In this document: positions 22,096-33,599 of the stretch, piece by piece
Position numbering within the stretch: position 1 is the first letter of the stretch
How the letters are laid out: each line of letters starts with the position of its first letter
Assembly (NCBI RefSeq): GCF_023065955.2
Contig: NC_079873.1
Span: forward strand, 10,492,566 to 10,556,565
Reading direction: 5' to 3'
Source of the DNA: Ursus arctos
Taxonomy: Eukaryota; Chordata; Mammalia; Carnivora; Ursidae
Length of the DNA: 64,000 bases
Program-made: the position numbers and the translations under genes
The notes under the pieces: generated by a model
What the model saw: the letters and a program-made list of their open reading frames with translations, nothing else
What the model was told of the DNA's origin: nothing
Databases searched by the model: none

Positions 22096-23718
22096 GAGAT
22101 GCTCCCTGTACCCCAACTTAAGCCAAAGAAAAGACCCTTCACAGTTTAGAGGGAACATATGTAACAGACCCTGCTCCTGGATCTTGAAAGAATTTTCTTT
22201 TCTGACTTGTCCTAAAGAGGACAAGGTGCTATGTGCTAAAAAACAAACACCCCCCCCCAAGAAAACATAAAAAAATCGGTAGGAGCCCCTTTTTATCAAC
22301 TCCCTTGATATTGCCTGATGGCCTAATACCAAAGCTCAGTTCAGTAAATGCAAGACTGGGAAGAGCCACAATAAAATGGATAGAGAGTGCAATTCTCTGA
22401 TGATCTGGTTTTTACGAGAATACATTTATGTACATGCAGTTGGATAGAGTAGATAGCAGAGTGTGCTGGCCATGATCTATTTTAAATATTATTTCTTAAA
22501 ATTTAGCTTTTGTTAAGTGAGTGGTTCTCCTCGTTGGCAAGCAGTCGGCAGGCAGAGACCCCATGCTATTGAGACAGTTGGAGGCGCACACTTTGAACTC
22601 AGCAGAGACAGCGATGAGGTTGCCGGCTGTGGAACTTGAGTATCTGCCTTGAGAGAAATCCATTCAGATCCTCCTGGTGGTAGGCAGACCCACTGGGGGT
22701 CACCTGTGGGCTGGTGAGGCTCCCCTCAGAAAGTTCTTCTGGGTTGGTTTCCAACACATGGTTGGTCCAGGAGAGCTTGGATGCTTTATCTTTTCTCAAA
22801 GTCCAACTTTTCTCCTTTCCTTCCCCCGTTCACCCACCCAGCCTCATCACCACTTCCTTTCCTTGATTCTGTCTTCCCCCTTCTGGTCTGCCCCTCTCTC
22901 CTCTTTGTCTCCCCCAGCCTTGGAGCTCACTCCCCCATCAGCTTGTGGTGCTCCTCGCCTTTCACACAGAAGGGAGGTTAAATGATGCAAGAAGACAAAA
23001 GCATATCGAGCAAAGATTAGCTGCCTGGGCAGTGCAGATTAAGCAAATTCATTATAAAGATGAGACTGTTTTCTTTCGTTTCCTGTTGACAGCCTCAGGA
23101 CGGCTCGCTGTGAGGTGACCAGCATCTGATGCAGCCGAAAACCACTGCGTTTCTGCCCAGGGGCAATGATTTCTGAGGTGCTCTGTTCCTTTCCTCTTGC
23201 AGCTTTCTCTTGAGCGAGCTGGTAGGACAGGCCCAGGACTTACACTGTTCTTAAGGCTGCCTGAGGTTTTTCTTCTGGCATTTTCCAAGGTCCAGCCACA
23301 CTCACACGGCAAGGAGCGTTTACATGATTCCACAGCTGGTAACACACTTGAAGGAAGAGGCTCAATGTTCTGTCCTCATTAATTGCCACCAATTGAGCTA
23401 CACCCTGAGGAGACCAAAGTCTTTCTATGTATCTTTTAGAGTCCTATCAGGATAAAAGAAGTACCTGAAACATTTAAAAGAAAATGTGTTACATAGCCAA
23501 GGAGATGTTAAAATAAAGGGGAAGTAACACCATGCTATGATTCTTTGTTATCCTGTGTTGGGATTTATAAATGAAAACAGGCGATGATGCATATTTAATT
23601 GCTTCAAAAAGATCAAATGTGTCAGTGTGGTTGGGGAATAGAGAGGGCTGAGGCTATAGATATCAAATGATGAGCGTGAATTTTCCCTTCTGTATGTGAA
23701 CTGATAAAGAACTCTCCA
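22096..23718. other. Repeat-poor 1.6-kb stretch
   Basis: Contains a C9 run (22250-22258) and a pyrimidine-rich part (22800-22920). Around 22975-23095 and 23380-23400 the text is AT/homeodomain-motif rich ('attaattgcc', 'caattgagc'). No exon is supported. Confidence 0.45.
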
Positions 23719-23920
23719 GGGGCGCCTGGGTGGCACAGCAGTTAAGCATCTGCCTTCGGCTCAGGGCGTGATCCCGGCGTTATGGGATCGAGCCCCACAT
23801 CAGGCTCCTCCGCTATGAGCCTGCTTCTTCCTCTCCCACTCCCCCTGCTTGTGTTCCCTCTCTCGCTGGCTGTCTCTATCTCTGTCGAATAAATAAATAA
23901 AATCTTTAAAAAAAAAAAAA
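23719..23920 (+). mobile_element. Can-SINE, young arctoid type
   Basis: Full SINE with 'gccttcggctcagg', 'ggcgttatgggatcg' and a pure A tail. Exact 11-bp target duplication gaactctccag at 23709-23719 and 23921-23931. Confidence 0.96.
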
Positions 23921-23931
23921 GAACTCTCCAG

Positions 23932-24238
23932 AACTGTTTTGTGTTTCACAGTAGAGCTTTAGCTACCTCTGTTCAGCCTGAGGAGAAGTATATTTAAGAA
24001 AAAGATAAATGTAAATAAGGAAACACAGGGCCAAATTTTGTGTGTGCAGAGTTATCTAGTTCCTTGGTAGGTTTTCGGGTGCTTGTCCTGATGATCCTGA
24101 GAGGAATATGTCATAAATAAAATATGAGGAAGAACTTGGAAAAAACACACACACACACAAAAAGACGAGGTGGTTTGCTTTACGTGAGGAGAATTGTTTG
24201 CGGCCAGTGAACAAGCTCATGCTGTTTAGACCCGGAAG
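23932..24238. other. Unassigned stretch with short CA run
   Basis: Contains a short (CA)n run at about 24145-24159. Nothing else recognised. Confidence 0.4.
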
Positions 24239-24247
24239 CTAACTGGT

Positions 24248-24460
24248 CTTCGGTTTTTTGTTTTTTTAAGATTTTATTTATTTACTTGAGTGAGAGCGAG
24301 AACGGGAGAGAGAGAGCGAGCATGAGCAGGGGGGAGGGGAAGAGGGAGAAAAAGGTTCCTCGCTGAGCAGGGAGCCCCACGTGGGGTTGGATCCCAGGAC
24401 CCCGGGATCATGACCTGCAGAAGATACATGTTTAACCGACTGAGCCACCCAGGTGCCCCT
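24248..24460 (-). mobile_element. Can-SINE with target duplication
   Basis: Antisense SINE with a GA-rich body and head 'gactgagccacccaggtgcc'. Flanked by ctaactggt at 24239-24247 and 24461-24469. Confidence 0.93.
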
Positions 24461-24552
24461 CTAACTGGTTTTTGTTTGTAACAGTTTTCTTGAGGTATAG
24501 TTTACGCACCATGGAAATTTACCTACCTTAAGTGTACAACTCGATGATTTTT

Positions 24553-24742
24553 TTTTTAAAGATTTTATTTATTTATTTGACAGAGACAGCCAGTGAGAGA
24601 GGGAACACAAGCAGGGGGAGTGGGAGAGGAAGAAGCAGGCTCATAGCGGAGGAGCCTGATGTGGGGCTCGATCCCGTAACGCCGGGATCACGCCCTGAGC
24701 CGAAGGCAGACGCTCAACCGCTGTGCCACCCAGGCGCCCCTT
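24553..24742 (-). mobile_element. Can-SINE, first of a same-site pair
   Basis: Young antisense SINE. It is flanked by exact copies of acaactcgatgattttt at 24536-24552 and 24743-24759. It lacks a 6-bp segment of the 'agagatagagacag' part that its neighbour has. Confidence 0.95.
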
Positions 24743-24759
24743 ACAACTCGATGATTTTT

Positions 24760-24952
24760 TTTTTAAGATTTTATTTATTTATTCGACAGAGATAGAGACA
24801 GCCAGCGAGAGAGGGAACACAAGCAGGGGGAGTGGGAGAGGAAGAAGCAGGCTCATAGCGGAGGAGCCTGATGTGGGGCTCGATCCCATAACGCCGGGAT
24901 CACGCCCTGAGCCGAAGGCAGACGCTTAACCGCTGTGCCACCCAGGCGCCCC
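24760..24952 (-). mobile_element. Can-SINE, second of a same-site pair
   Basis: Nearly identical antisense SINE following the second copy of the target and ending before a third copy ([a]taactcgatgattttt, 24953-24969, one mismatch). It differs from its partner by one 6-bp indel and a few substitutions. Confidence 0.95.
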
Positions 24953-25020
24953 ATAACTCGATGATTTTTAGTACGAGAGTTGAGTAACCATCACGACAAT
25001 CCCATTTCAGCACATTTGCA

Positions 25021-25205
25021 TCAGCAGCAAACTATGGCCTGATTTTATAAATCAGGTTCTCCTGGAGCACAGCCACGACCTCGTTCACACAGAGTCCAGG
25101 GCTGCTTTCCCTCTACAACAAACGAAGCTGGGTTCGGTAGCTGCGACAGAATACTTCCGGCCTGCAAAGCCTGAAATATTTACTAACTGGCCTTTCGCTA
25201 GGAAG
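25021..25205 (+). mobile_element. hAT-like DNA transposon relic
   Basis: 'gcaaactatggcctgatttt', 'ggagcacagccacgacctcg', 'gctgcgacagaatacttccg', 'gcctgaaatatttactaact' follow a common non-autonomous mammalian element whose ends read 'caggggtc...gacccctg'. A second copy is at 54958-55145. The exact family name is not recalled. Confidence 0.55.
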
Positions 25206-25349
25206 GTTTGTGGACTTGTGCTTTAAAGGGAAAAATGAAAACCTGCAAACACTGAAAAATGCCCAGTGTGATGAAACGTGCCTTCCTTAGAGAAACCCTG
25301 TTTTATTTTGAGACATTCATTCCAAGATTCGCTGGACCCATTTTCACAT

Positions 25350-25500
25350 GATATACCTCTTTTAGCCTCAATTTTCTTCATCTGTAAAAGAGGGGCCATC
25401 TCCATCTCACAGGACTCTTACCCACATGAAGTTGAGACGACCCATGGGGAAGTAGTTTAGTATAGAGCAGGGCACACAAGCATTCGGTACATGACTCGCT
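25350..25500 (+). mobile_element. MIR SINE
   Basis: Sense MIR 3' half: 'agcctcaattttcttcatct', 'gtaaaagaggggccatctcc', 'agagcagggcacacaagcat'. Confidence 0.7.
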
Positions 25501-26783
25501 GCGAGCCCGGATGGCAGTGTTTGTTTTGTTGCTCAACCAGAGAGAGAGAAATTCGAATCATTTTGTAAAATCGACTCTCAGAGGAAAGTGTGGACATTTC
25601 AGGGGAAGCTGCAAGCCTCTGAAATACTTGGGGGAAGTATTCTAATCTTTTTTTCCAGGCCTTTGCTGAGGAGGGCAGGGTGGGGACCGTTGCACCAGTC
25701 AAGGCTCTGTGTTTAGGACTGGGGTCCTCGTTCTCTTCCACTGGGGAAGCCCCACATGAGGGCCCACACGGGCCGCCTAGGTGTTCTCCTGTTGTCCAGG
25801 GCCTGGTTTCTGAAGAACGACATTGGGGCTTGTGATCAAATGGTCAGATGAAACCAAGAATGAGATCTGGAGATCATCTGGCAGGGCTTTTAATTTCTGC
25901 AAAAATCATGTGATCCTAGGAGAGAAGAACTACACGAAAAGGATCAAGGTCGAAGGTTTTTGGAGTCAGAGGGAAGATGAATGTATGTATCTGTTGAGTC
26001 AAAGAAATGCAAAATCAAATCAAGTGAAGCAATCATGTTGGTGGGGGTGACAGAGGCTAATCTGGCGTGAAAATACAACTTATGTCAAAAAGATGCTATG
26101 TGTCATACTCTTTGATAGTTTTGAAGCTACTGTTACAAAGAATAAGTAGGGCCCTGTTAAGTTTCATCAGTGTCATTGTCAAACATTCACTCATGTTCTG
26201 GTCAATCCACAAAATTAAATGGGAAGCCAACCCCCAAATTGTGTGGGATGCCATAATGGGTTAGCAGCCTTTAACCCTGAGAAAACTTAGAATTAAGGAT
26301 AGATCTGTTTCAGATAATCAGAGTATGTAATTGAGCCATTGATTTAGATTTGTGCTAAGTTGAAATTTTACTAAATTTATAAGCTGAATTAGAATGTTTA
26401 AAGTACTTAACTATTGTATTTATAAGCTTACTACATTTATAAACATTACTTAAGAACTTGAAAGTTTTGTTTGTGAAGTCAGACAACTGTAGTTTTTTTT
26501 TTTTAAAGAAAAGGAAATATATTACATTTGTAAATTTAGTTAAACATACTTAAAGCATTTAATTAAATCTGAAATGGGATTGACATTATTCAAGGGCCTT
26601 TTAAAGGTTATCCCTAAATTTTGGTAGCCTTATACATAGGACAAAATTTGAAGCTTTTAAAAACTTACAGAATTAGATTTTTGAATTTGTAATTTTAACA
26701 AATTGAATGCTGATTTTTAAAACATACGCACAAAACTCCAAACTACTCTTCTCTGTACAAAATCTACCCTTAAGGGTGGACAG
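25501..26783. other. Unassigned stretch, AT-rich at 26280-26720
   Basis: The right third is very AT-rich, with recurring 'aaatttataagc'-like words but no recognised element. The left part contains short frames without protein character. Confidence 0.4.
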
Positions 26784-26817
26784 ACACACATGCGTGTGCG
26801 CACACACACACACACAC
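26784..26817 (+). repeat. Alternating purine-pyrimidine CA/TG tract
   Basis: Thirty-four bases of unbroken purine-pyrimidine alternation: CA repeats with a central 'atgcgtgtgcgc'. Such tracts can adopt left-handed Z-DNA under supercoiling. It is a microsatellite by origin. Confidence 0.92.
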
Positions 26818-27059
26818 CCCCCACAGAAATAGGTGACTGACTGGATGAAAGTAGAGAGTATTGTTGGTAGAAAGAGTGAGTTCTTTTCCGTACTGCACTG
26901 CCCTGGTGGGAAGGTGGGGAGAACGTCCTCCCCACGTCCTCAACCTGGATAAATTAAAGATGGCTGCCATTCTCTGAAATTCCTTTCAAGAGGTGGGGTT
27001 TGTGTCTCTTTCTTTGAATCTGCGCGGCACCGTAACGGCTTGACCAACATTTAGTAAGG

Positions 27060-27330
27060 CTGAATATGCTTCTGCTCAAGCCCCAGCAACACCACCACCC
27101 TTGGGTGTACATCCCAGTGAAACTCCCTTATGTGTGAACGAGGAGACGGACTCACGGACGCCCACGGGTAGAGAACCAACTGACCAACCGACATCGTTCT
27201 CCACAGAAGAACAGATAAATACACTCGTGCATCAGAATGCTCCACACGGTGGAAAGGAATAAACTCGAGTTACACATATCAACCCAGTCACAACTTACAG
27301 AGCTAAAACTACGGGAAAAGAGCCAAACAG
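27060..27330 (+). mobile_element. Possible old L1 ORF2 end
   Basis: Distant similarity to the sense L1 tail: 'gctcaagccccagcaacacc', 'ttgggtgtacatcccagtg', 'aactcgagttacacatatca'. Heavily diverged. Confidence 0.4.
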
Positions 27331-27469
27331 GGAACAGGCTCTCTCAAATTTTTTTTCTTTACTGCCTCCCCAAAGAGCCTTTTTAGACATTGATTCCTAA
27401 TTCTCTCCCGTGACACTGGAATACGTCAGATAGACTGTGTATCTGCTTACGAACTGTACATCCATCTGA

Positions 27470-27840
27470 GCTTCACCCTTCGGAAGAGTAAGGGTTTGGG
27501 CCCGTCCACGAACCAATCATCATGCCGACTGAGAGCGCGCGGCGAAGAGAAGAGCAACGCGAGAGGTACGATTCCGCTTCGGCGCCCTTTAAAGCAAGCA
27601 CAGCAGTAATGCTTCGCCGGCGGCTACACGCATGCGCGGTAAAGACAGAAAGGAATGCTTCGCAACCGCAACCGTAAATACCAATTTTGGGAGAAGCGTA
27701 AGTTTGCGCGGACAGGGGCGGGAGGAAAGGGAAATTGGAGACGGGTGCACAGGGGACTTGGGATGTGTTGACGGGGATCTGGTCTTGCCGACGTGCCGGG
27801 TGGACACTCCAACGGGTCGAGGGCACAGCCCCTATACTTC
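27470..27840. promoter_or_regulatory. CpG island with promoter motifs
   Basis: Hand count for 27481-27840 gives about 58% G+C and about 34 CpG, at or above expectation, the densest CpG block in the window. It has a CCAAT box (27513-27517), an NRF-1-like CGCATGCGC (27629-27637) and a GC box GGGGCGGG (27715-27722). A donor-like GTAAGT lies at 27698-27703 on the plus strand. Frames on both strands (27632-27994 plus, 27473-27826 minus) match nothing I know. The likeliest reading is the promoter/first exon of an unrecognised transcript, possibly non-coding. Direction is undecided. Confidence 0.7.
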
Positions 27841-28904
27841 GTATGTATTCATTTTGACCGGCTTTCCTCTATCTGAAAATTTCTCCAGAGCTTACGTTAA
27901 AAACCTCTTGAAACAAAATGCATTTCGTGGGCTGCCGTCACCACATCCCGTGATACAGTCAGGCTGCCATCAGGAGTCACCAGCGTATTTTTAAAAATGT
28001 GACTAGGTATGGCATCATATTAAGTCACACGAAGTTGTAGGTCACGAACAGAAACTACCCTCCCCCCTACAAGGACCCAAAAGATGTGCGCGAACTATTG
28101 CAGTCTCTGATGTATTTGGGGGAGGGGCAGGAATTGGCTGGCGGGTGTTGTCTTAATAGAAATTTGGGGAAGACAGCAATGTCCACAAGAACAAAGCAAA
28201 TCCCACAGGTTTGGGGCACGGAACACACACCACAGAGTTTGTAACTTCTTAGGCTAATGAAGTAGCTTTCATGGAATATGCGTCTGTATGTTTAATGTTC
28301 CCTTTATTCAGCACGTTGACTACATCACACACGTCGGCTGCCTCGGTCACTCCCTGGCCTGGGCCGCCACCTCTTAATCCTAGTGTGACTTCATCTGAAG
28401 GCAAGCGCCGTGCAATTCAGAAAAACCCCAATGTTTCGTTACGCTTTGTTACATTAGGTATTTTAGGCTTTTGCTCATTAAAACATTTTCTCCACATATA
28501 TGCGTACTTATACTTCTTTATGTATATATAATAGAAATAGAAATACACGAACACCCATTTCAATAGCATTTGTCTTCATAACAGTTTTGTGCACATTGAG
28601 TATATCAGATTTTACATATTTTATTCTATTGTGCGATAAAGAAATGCATTATAACAGAGCAATGTAATTTCTTTCATAAGCGATGCAGTACTTTAATATG
28701 TAACCACAGAAGAGGCTCCCTTTCCCAAGCTACTACAGAAAGGAAGCCATGACAACTCTTATGAAAGAGAGGAAGTCTGGTTGCATGTAGCTATCATAAC
28801 TTATTTCCAGATGAGTCTTTAGTTATCAGTCTATAGTATTTAGCTCCTGTAATTCTACAAAGGATAAGAAAGGGAGCTAGGGCAGTTTATAAAGGAAACA
28901 TGTT
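27841..28904. other. Unassigned stretch right of the CpG island
   Basis: No repeat recognised. It keeps scattered CpGs for some hundreds of bases, then becomes AT-rich (28480-28700). No exon can be supported. Confidence 0.4.
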
Positions 28905-29012
28905 TTCTTTTTTTCTGGAAGTGTAATTAACATATAGTGTGATATTAGTTTCAGGTGCACAATATAGCGATTCAACAATTCTATATATTACCCAGTGCTC
29001 ATCATGAGAAGT
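28905..29012 (-). mobile_element. L1 3' UTR fragment
   Basis: Antisense carnivore-type L1 end: 'agtttcaggtgcacaatata', 'gattcaacaattctatatat', 'cccagtgctcatcatgagaa'. Truncated after about 110 bp. Confidence 0.65.
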
Positions 29013-29899
29013 GCTCCTGATCCCCTTATAAAGAGAACATTTATAGGTAATGTCCCAAGGGAAGGCGTGTCTTTCTTTGTGCTAGGGGTTTAGGTGAGCG
29101 TTGCACTCACTCTTGTTCCTTCCCAAGCTTCTGGGTGATGGAGAACATAAAATACCAAACGTCAAATGATGTCAGCATTATTAATGGTAGGATGAAAACC
29201 TCTTCACTCACAAATATAGAGTTCTCTGGAATGAAATATGCTTTAAAGAGATGTCCAACATGGAGCTTCCTGCTTCCTCCTTGAACCCAGACCCCTCTAT
29301 TCACCTTTCAGAAGAGTGGAGTCAAAAGGGCAGTCTTTATGTCCACTTCCCCACATTACTTCAGGGGGTACAAGCCTGCCTCACTCATAGGGTGGCTGGT
29401 AGGACACATTGAGAGAGAGGGAATGGAAAGTTTCCTTTTCACAGGAAAGCTCTGTCCAGGAGGCCCCATCCCATGAAGGTGACACATAAAGATGGAGGAC
29501 TTTCTCCTGAAATACCACCTAAGTGCACGAAGGGCAAAGACAGATGTGCCTGACTGGACTGTGGCCTTTAAAGCTTCATAACCCCATTGATCGAGAAAAA
29601 TAGCACTATGAATTCCCTAGACTCTAACCAGTGGGCTTTCATGCCTTCTGTTGGGAGGAGCTTTTGGAGAGACAGAGATTGTAGGTGTTCCCACCGACTC
29701 TGGGTCATCAGGTGGAGAGGCGTGGAAGTCCCTTCTTGTATGGAAACATAAGGGGTGGTGTTGATGTGGAGGAGTGGTATAAATGTTCCTCCTTCACCCA
29801 ACATGCATTCACTAGCCACAACCAGAAGGTCATCCATTGGACTGGGGCCTCTGAAGTATGCTGTTCAAGTCAATGTGGCAGCAGAGACCAGAAGGGAGC
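29013..29899. other. Unassigned stretch
   Basis: No repeat family recognised. Frames of about 90-114 codons on both strands are without domains. Confidence 0.4.
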
Positions 29900-29995
29900 A
29901 TTTATTGTGTGTCTACTATGCTCCAATAAGCTTATACACTTATCTAATTCCACCGTCATATCATGTAATGCTCACGGTAATCAGGTGGGGTCACA
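29900..29995 (-). mobile_element. MIR SINE fragment
   Basis: Antisense MIR: 'gcatttattgtgtgtctact', 'atgctccaataagcttatac', 'atgctcacggtaatcaggtg'. Confidence 0.5.
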
Positions 29996-30404
29996 TCTCA
30001 CACTGGGGGCAGGGTCTAAAGTTAGCTAGCAAGGCTCTATGGTCCAAATTAGCCATGAAGATCCTTTAGGAAAAGTGCTACACTGGTGAGAGATTTATCA
30101 TCTCTTAGTAAGCCCCACACAGCCACTTTTCTTGCCAGCTTTGGAACAGAATTCTGATTTTTGCTTTTCAGTTGAACATGAGGTAAATAAAATAGTTGTC
30201 TGTTTAGGGAATACACTGTATATAAAATATGTATCTTTCAAACCTGCAGCTATATTTAGCTAGCGAGATGCTTATACTATTTAAGAGGCAGTACAAATGG
30301 GAAGCAAATGAGGGTGCAGCCATCCATGGATGATTCCTACCTCACACGCTCGATCACGCACTTTTTGAGTGACAAGGGGAGCAGAATGGTATTTCCTTCT
30401 CTTT
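29996..30404. other. Unassigned stretch
   Basis: Nothing recognised. Confidence 0.4.
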
Positions 30405-31835
30405 CTTTGTAATTTTTTAATTTGGGTAGAGTTGGCACACACAATGTTACATTAGTTTCAGGTGTACAACATGGTGATCTGACAACTCTATATGTTGCGC
30501 TGTGCTCGGCACAAAAGTGCTGCTACCACCTGTCACCAGACAACACTATTACAACACCACTGACTGCATTCCTTTTCCTGTGCCTTCTATTCCCATGACT
30601 TATTCATTCTCTAACTGCAAGCCTGTATCTCTCACTCCCCTTCACCCATTTTGCCCAATACCCCACCCCGCCCCTGGCAACCATCAGTTTTTTCTCTGTA
30701 TTTATAGGTTTTATCCTGCCTTTTATTAATTTTTTTCTACATATGAGTGAAATCATGTGGTATTTGTCTTTCTCAATTTGACTTACTTCATTAGCATAAT
30801 ACCCTTTAGGTTCATTCATGTTGTCTCAAATGGAACAATCTCATCCTTTTTTATGACTATGTCATATTCCATTCTGTACACACCAACCCACACACAGCCA
30901 CACACACACCCATACAGAGCACATCTTCCTTATCATTTGTCTGTGGATGGACACTTGATTCCTTTCATATATTGACTACTGTAAGTAATGCTGCAATAAA
31001 CATAAAGGTTTTTTTTTTTTTTGGTATTGAGTTGTGTAAGTTCTTCATATATTTTGGATATCAATCCTTTATTGGATGTATCATTTGCAAATATCTTCTC
31101 TCATTCAGTAGGTTGCCCTTTTCTTTTGTTGATTATTTCCTTTGCTGTGCAGAAGCTTTTTATTTTAATGGAATCCTAATAGTTTATTTTTGCTTTTGTT
31201 TCTCTTGCCTCAGGAGATATATCAGGAAAATATTGCTAAGGCTGATGTCAGAGAAATTACTGCCTGGGCTCTCTTCTAGCATTTTTATGGCTTCAGGTCT
31301 TACATTTAGGCCTTCAATCATTTTGAGTTTATTTTTGTGTATGGTATTAAAAAAAGAAGTCCAGTTTCGTTCTTTTGCATGTAGCTGTCCAGTTTTCCCA
31401 GCTTACTGAAGAGACCATCTTTTCCCATGTATATTCTTGCCTCCTTTGTCATAGGTTAATTAACCATATAATTGTGGCTTTATTTCTGGGCTCTATTCTG
31501 TTCCACTCATCTATGTGTCTATTTTTTTTGCCAGTACCCCACCGGTTTGATTCTTACAGCTTTGTAGTATATCTTAAAATTTGGAATTGTGATACTCCCA
31601 GCTTTGTTTCTCTTTCTCAAGATTGCTTTGGCTATTTAAGGTCTTCTGTGGTTCCATGCAAATTTTAGGATTATTTGTTCTAGTTCTGTGAAAAATGCTG
31701 TTGGTATTTTGATAGAGGTTGCCTTGAATCTATACATTGCTTTGGATAAGGTGGACATTTTAACAATATTAATTTTTCCAATCCATTCCTTCTCTTAGTT
31801 TTTTCCTCCCAAGATTATATAATTTAATTTATCTG
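30405..31835 (-). mobile_element. L1 with internal deletion
   Basis: Antisense L1 from its 3' UTR ('ttagtttcaggtgtacaaca') through 'atatgagtgaaatcatgtgg' and 'taatgctgcaataaacataa', then after a T run (31009-31022) directly to upstream ORF2 text ('gagttgtgtaagttcttcat' to 'ttgaatctatacattgcttt'). The ORF2 part between these blocks is missing. All frames are broken. Confidence 0.9.
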
Positions 31836-31867
31836 ATTGTACATACGATGTGACTACATTATATGGC

Positions 31868-32272
31868 GTATTAGTCAGGGTAGGCTAGGCCGTGCTCTCG
31901 TAACAAGCTGATCCTGAAGTCTCAGTGACTGAGCCCAACAAAGGCATATTTCCCACTCATGTGAAGTCTACTAGGAGACCATGACTCCTCAAGGCAGCCA
32001 TCCTTTTGAAGACTCAGCAACTGAGGTTGTTTCCATCCTGTGTCTTTGCCATCTCATCTTGTAGCCTCTGCAATCAAGTTTCTAGAGAAGAGAGCTGAAA
32101 GGTCATATACCGGTTCTTAAATGCTTTGGCCCAGAAGCGACATACATCCCATGCTCACAGTTCACTGGACAGAACTAGGTACATAGTCTTACTCAACTTT
32201 AAAGGGCCTGGGAGATCTGGGGGTGCAAGTGGATATGCAGAGAGCAGCAAATGTCTCTGCCACAGATTGTGA
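31868..32272 (-). mobile_element. MaLR-like LTR relic (copy 1)
   Basis: Antisense LTR of the mammalian MaLR type: starts 'gtattagtcagggtaggcta', continues 'aacaaaggcatatttcccac' and 'ggcccagaagcgacatacat', and ends 'aatgtctctgccaca'. Non-coding. Subfamily not determined. Confidence 0.6.
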
Positions 32273-32284
32273 ATTTAATAAGGG

Positions 32285-32490
32285 GTGATTCTGTGCATGG
32301 CTTTCTTCTAAGCACTTTATGTACATGATTTAATTTAATCTATGAGATAAGTAGTATTTTTATCTGGATTTGAGGTTGTGAAACAGAAGGCTAGAGTCCC
32401 TAAATGACTAGTCTAAATGTTCCCAGTTAATAAACAACAGAGCGAGGATGTGAACCCACCTTTATGTACGACAGAGCCACTAATCCAGGT
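32285..32490 (-). mobile_element. MIR SINE
   Basis: Clear antisense MIR: 'ctaagcactttatgtacatg', 'gagataagtagtatttttat', 'gttcccagttaataaacaac', 'gagcgaggatgtgaacccac'. Confidence 0.85.
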
Positions 32491-32839
32491 ACTTGTCATT
32501 GAGTCATTCGTCAGCCCTCTCATCAGACTTTAAGACTGTCTGTTGGGCCTATAACTGCATATGCGTTGTGGTTTATCCTAAACCAAAGGATTTGATTTGT
32601 ATTATGATTGAGGCATGCTACCCGGTCCTGAGAGTTTTTTTCCCCGAGTATTTCTTTTGGATGTATATGTAACATATATTCTTCTCTCTCTTTCTTTAGA
32701 AAAAATGTATCCTCTTCTATTATTTCCTCTTTTCTCCCCTGAAACGTATTCTTTGCTCCTCTCACACTGAATTCACAAGTTTATACTTATATAGGTATTA
32801 AAAATCTGTCCACATTTACTAGAAAGCTGACAAATATCT
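32491..32839. other. Unassigned stretch
   Basis: No repeat recognised. Confidence 0.4.
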
Positions 32840-33015
32840 CCATGGGCCAGCGCTGGGAGTGGTGCATATCACTTCTACCCACAATCCATAGGCCAGACCA
32901 AGGCATTTGGCCACACCTGGCTGCAAGGGAACCTGGGAAATGTAGTCTAGCTGTGTGCTCAAGAAGAAGAGGAGATGGATATGGTGGACACCTTGACAAT
33001 CTCTGCCACAACCCA
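32840..33015 (-). mobile_element. MaLR-like LTR relic (copy 2, partial)
   Basis: Only the distal part is present: 'gtggtgcatatcacttctac', 'gggaaatgtagtctagctgt', 'aatctctgccacaa'. Same family and orientation as the copies on either side. Confidence 0.6.
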
Positions 33016-33599
33016 TATGAACAGAAAGCTAGCATCTTCATAGAGGGCTCAGTTTATGTCCCTGATTGGGAGCAAGGAATCAGGACTACACGTCAGGGCC
33101 AGTAGAAGTGTAATACTGCAGGTCAGCCTCATGTGGGACATGGCCTGAGGCAGGGAACACTAAAACATTGATACACACAGACTGTTATTCTTTGGTGTTA
33201 ATCCAGTGGCCTTCTGGGAAGAGAGGGGCCCCTAGAATTATGAGGCAGCGAACAGATGAATTGATCTGGAGCTTTGGGGAACTCTACATAGTTTTTTTGA
33301 GACCTTATATGAGACTCTGCTACATTTTTTTATTATGCTACAGACATCATCTTGCTATAATGTTCACAGATTATATAATAATGAATAGGCATCAGACATG
33401 TAATATATTATAACCACAGAAAGGATAATAGCCTGGAGACTCAAACGTTCAGTTCCCCACAAGGTCCAGAGACTAAGTATAGCAGACACTACCAAGTTCT
33501 ACCACACCTGTTAAGAACGATGAAGCAGGAGATAAAAGCTCAGATTTCTGATGACTCTGCAGAGCCATCCCAACACGCCTGGACTGTTCAAGTCAGGTG
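33016..33599. other. Unassigned stretch
   Basis: No repeat recognised. Lies between two LTR relics. Confidence 0.35.

Larger units (their letters stand above)
24475..25020 (-). mobile_element. Old L1 3' UTR, split by two SINEs
   Basis: Antisense L1 3' end: 'tcttgaggtatagtttacgc ... taagtgtacaactcgatgat' on the left, then 'gttgagtaaccatcacgaca' to 'cagcacatttgcatc' on the right. Two SINEs occupy 24553-24952. Confidence 0.7.

Noticed and set aside
21739..22332. 197-codon minus-strand open frame, the longest in the window
   Set aside because: It lies mostly antisense to an old L1 3' end and continues into unassigned DNA. No domain or composition suggests a protein.
27473..27826. 117-codon minus frame over the CpG island
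   Set aside because: GC-rich DNA has few stops, and frames are open on several strands and phases here. The translation is not recognisable, so only the promoter-like signal is reported.
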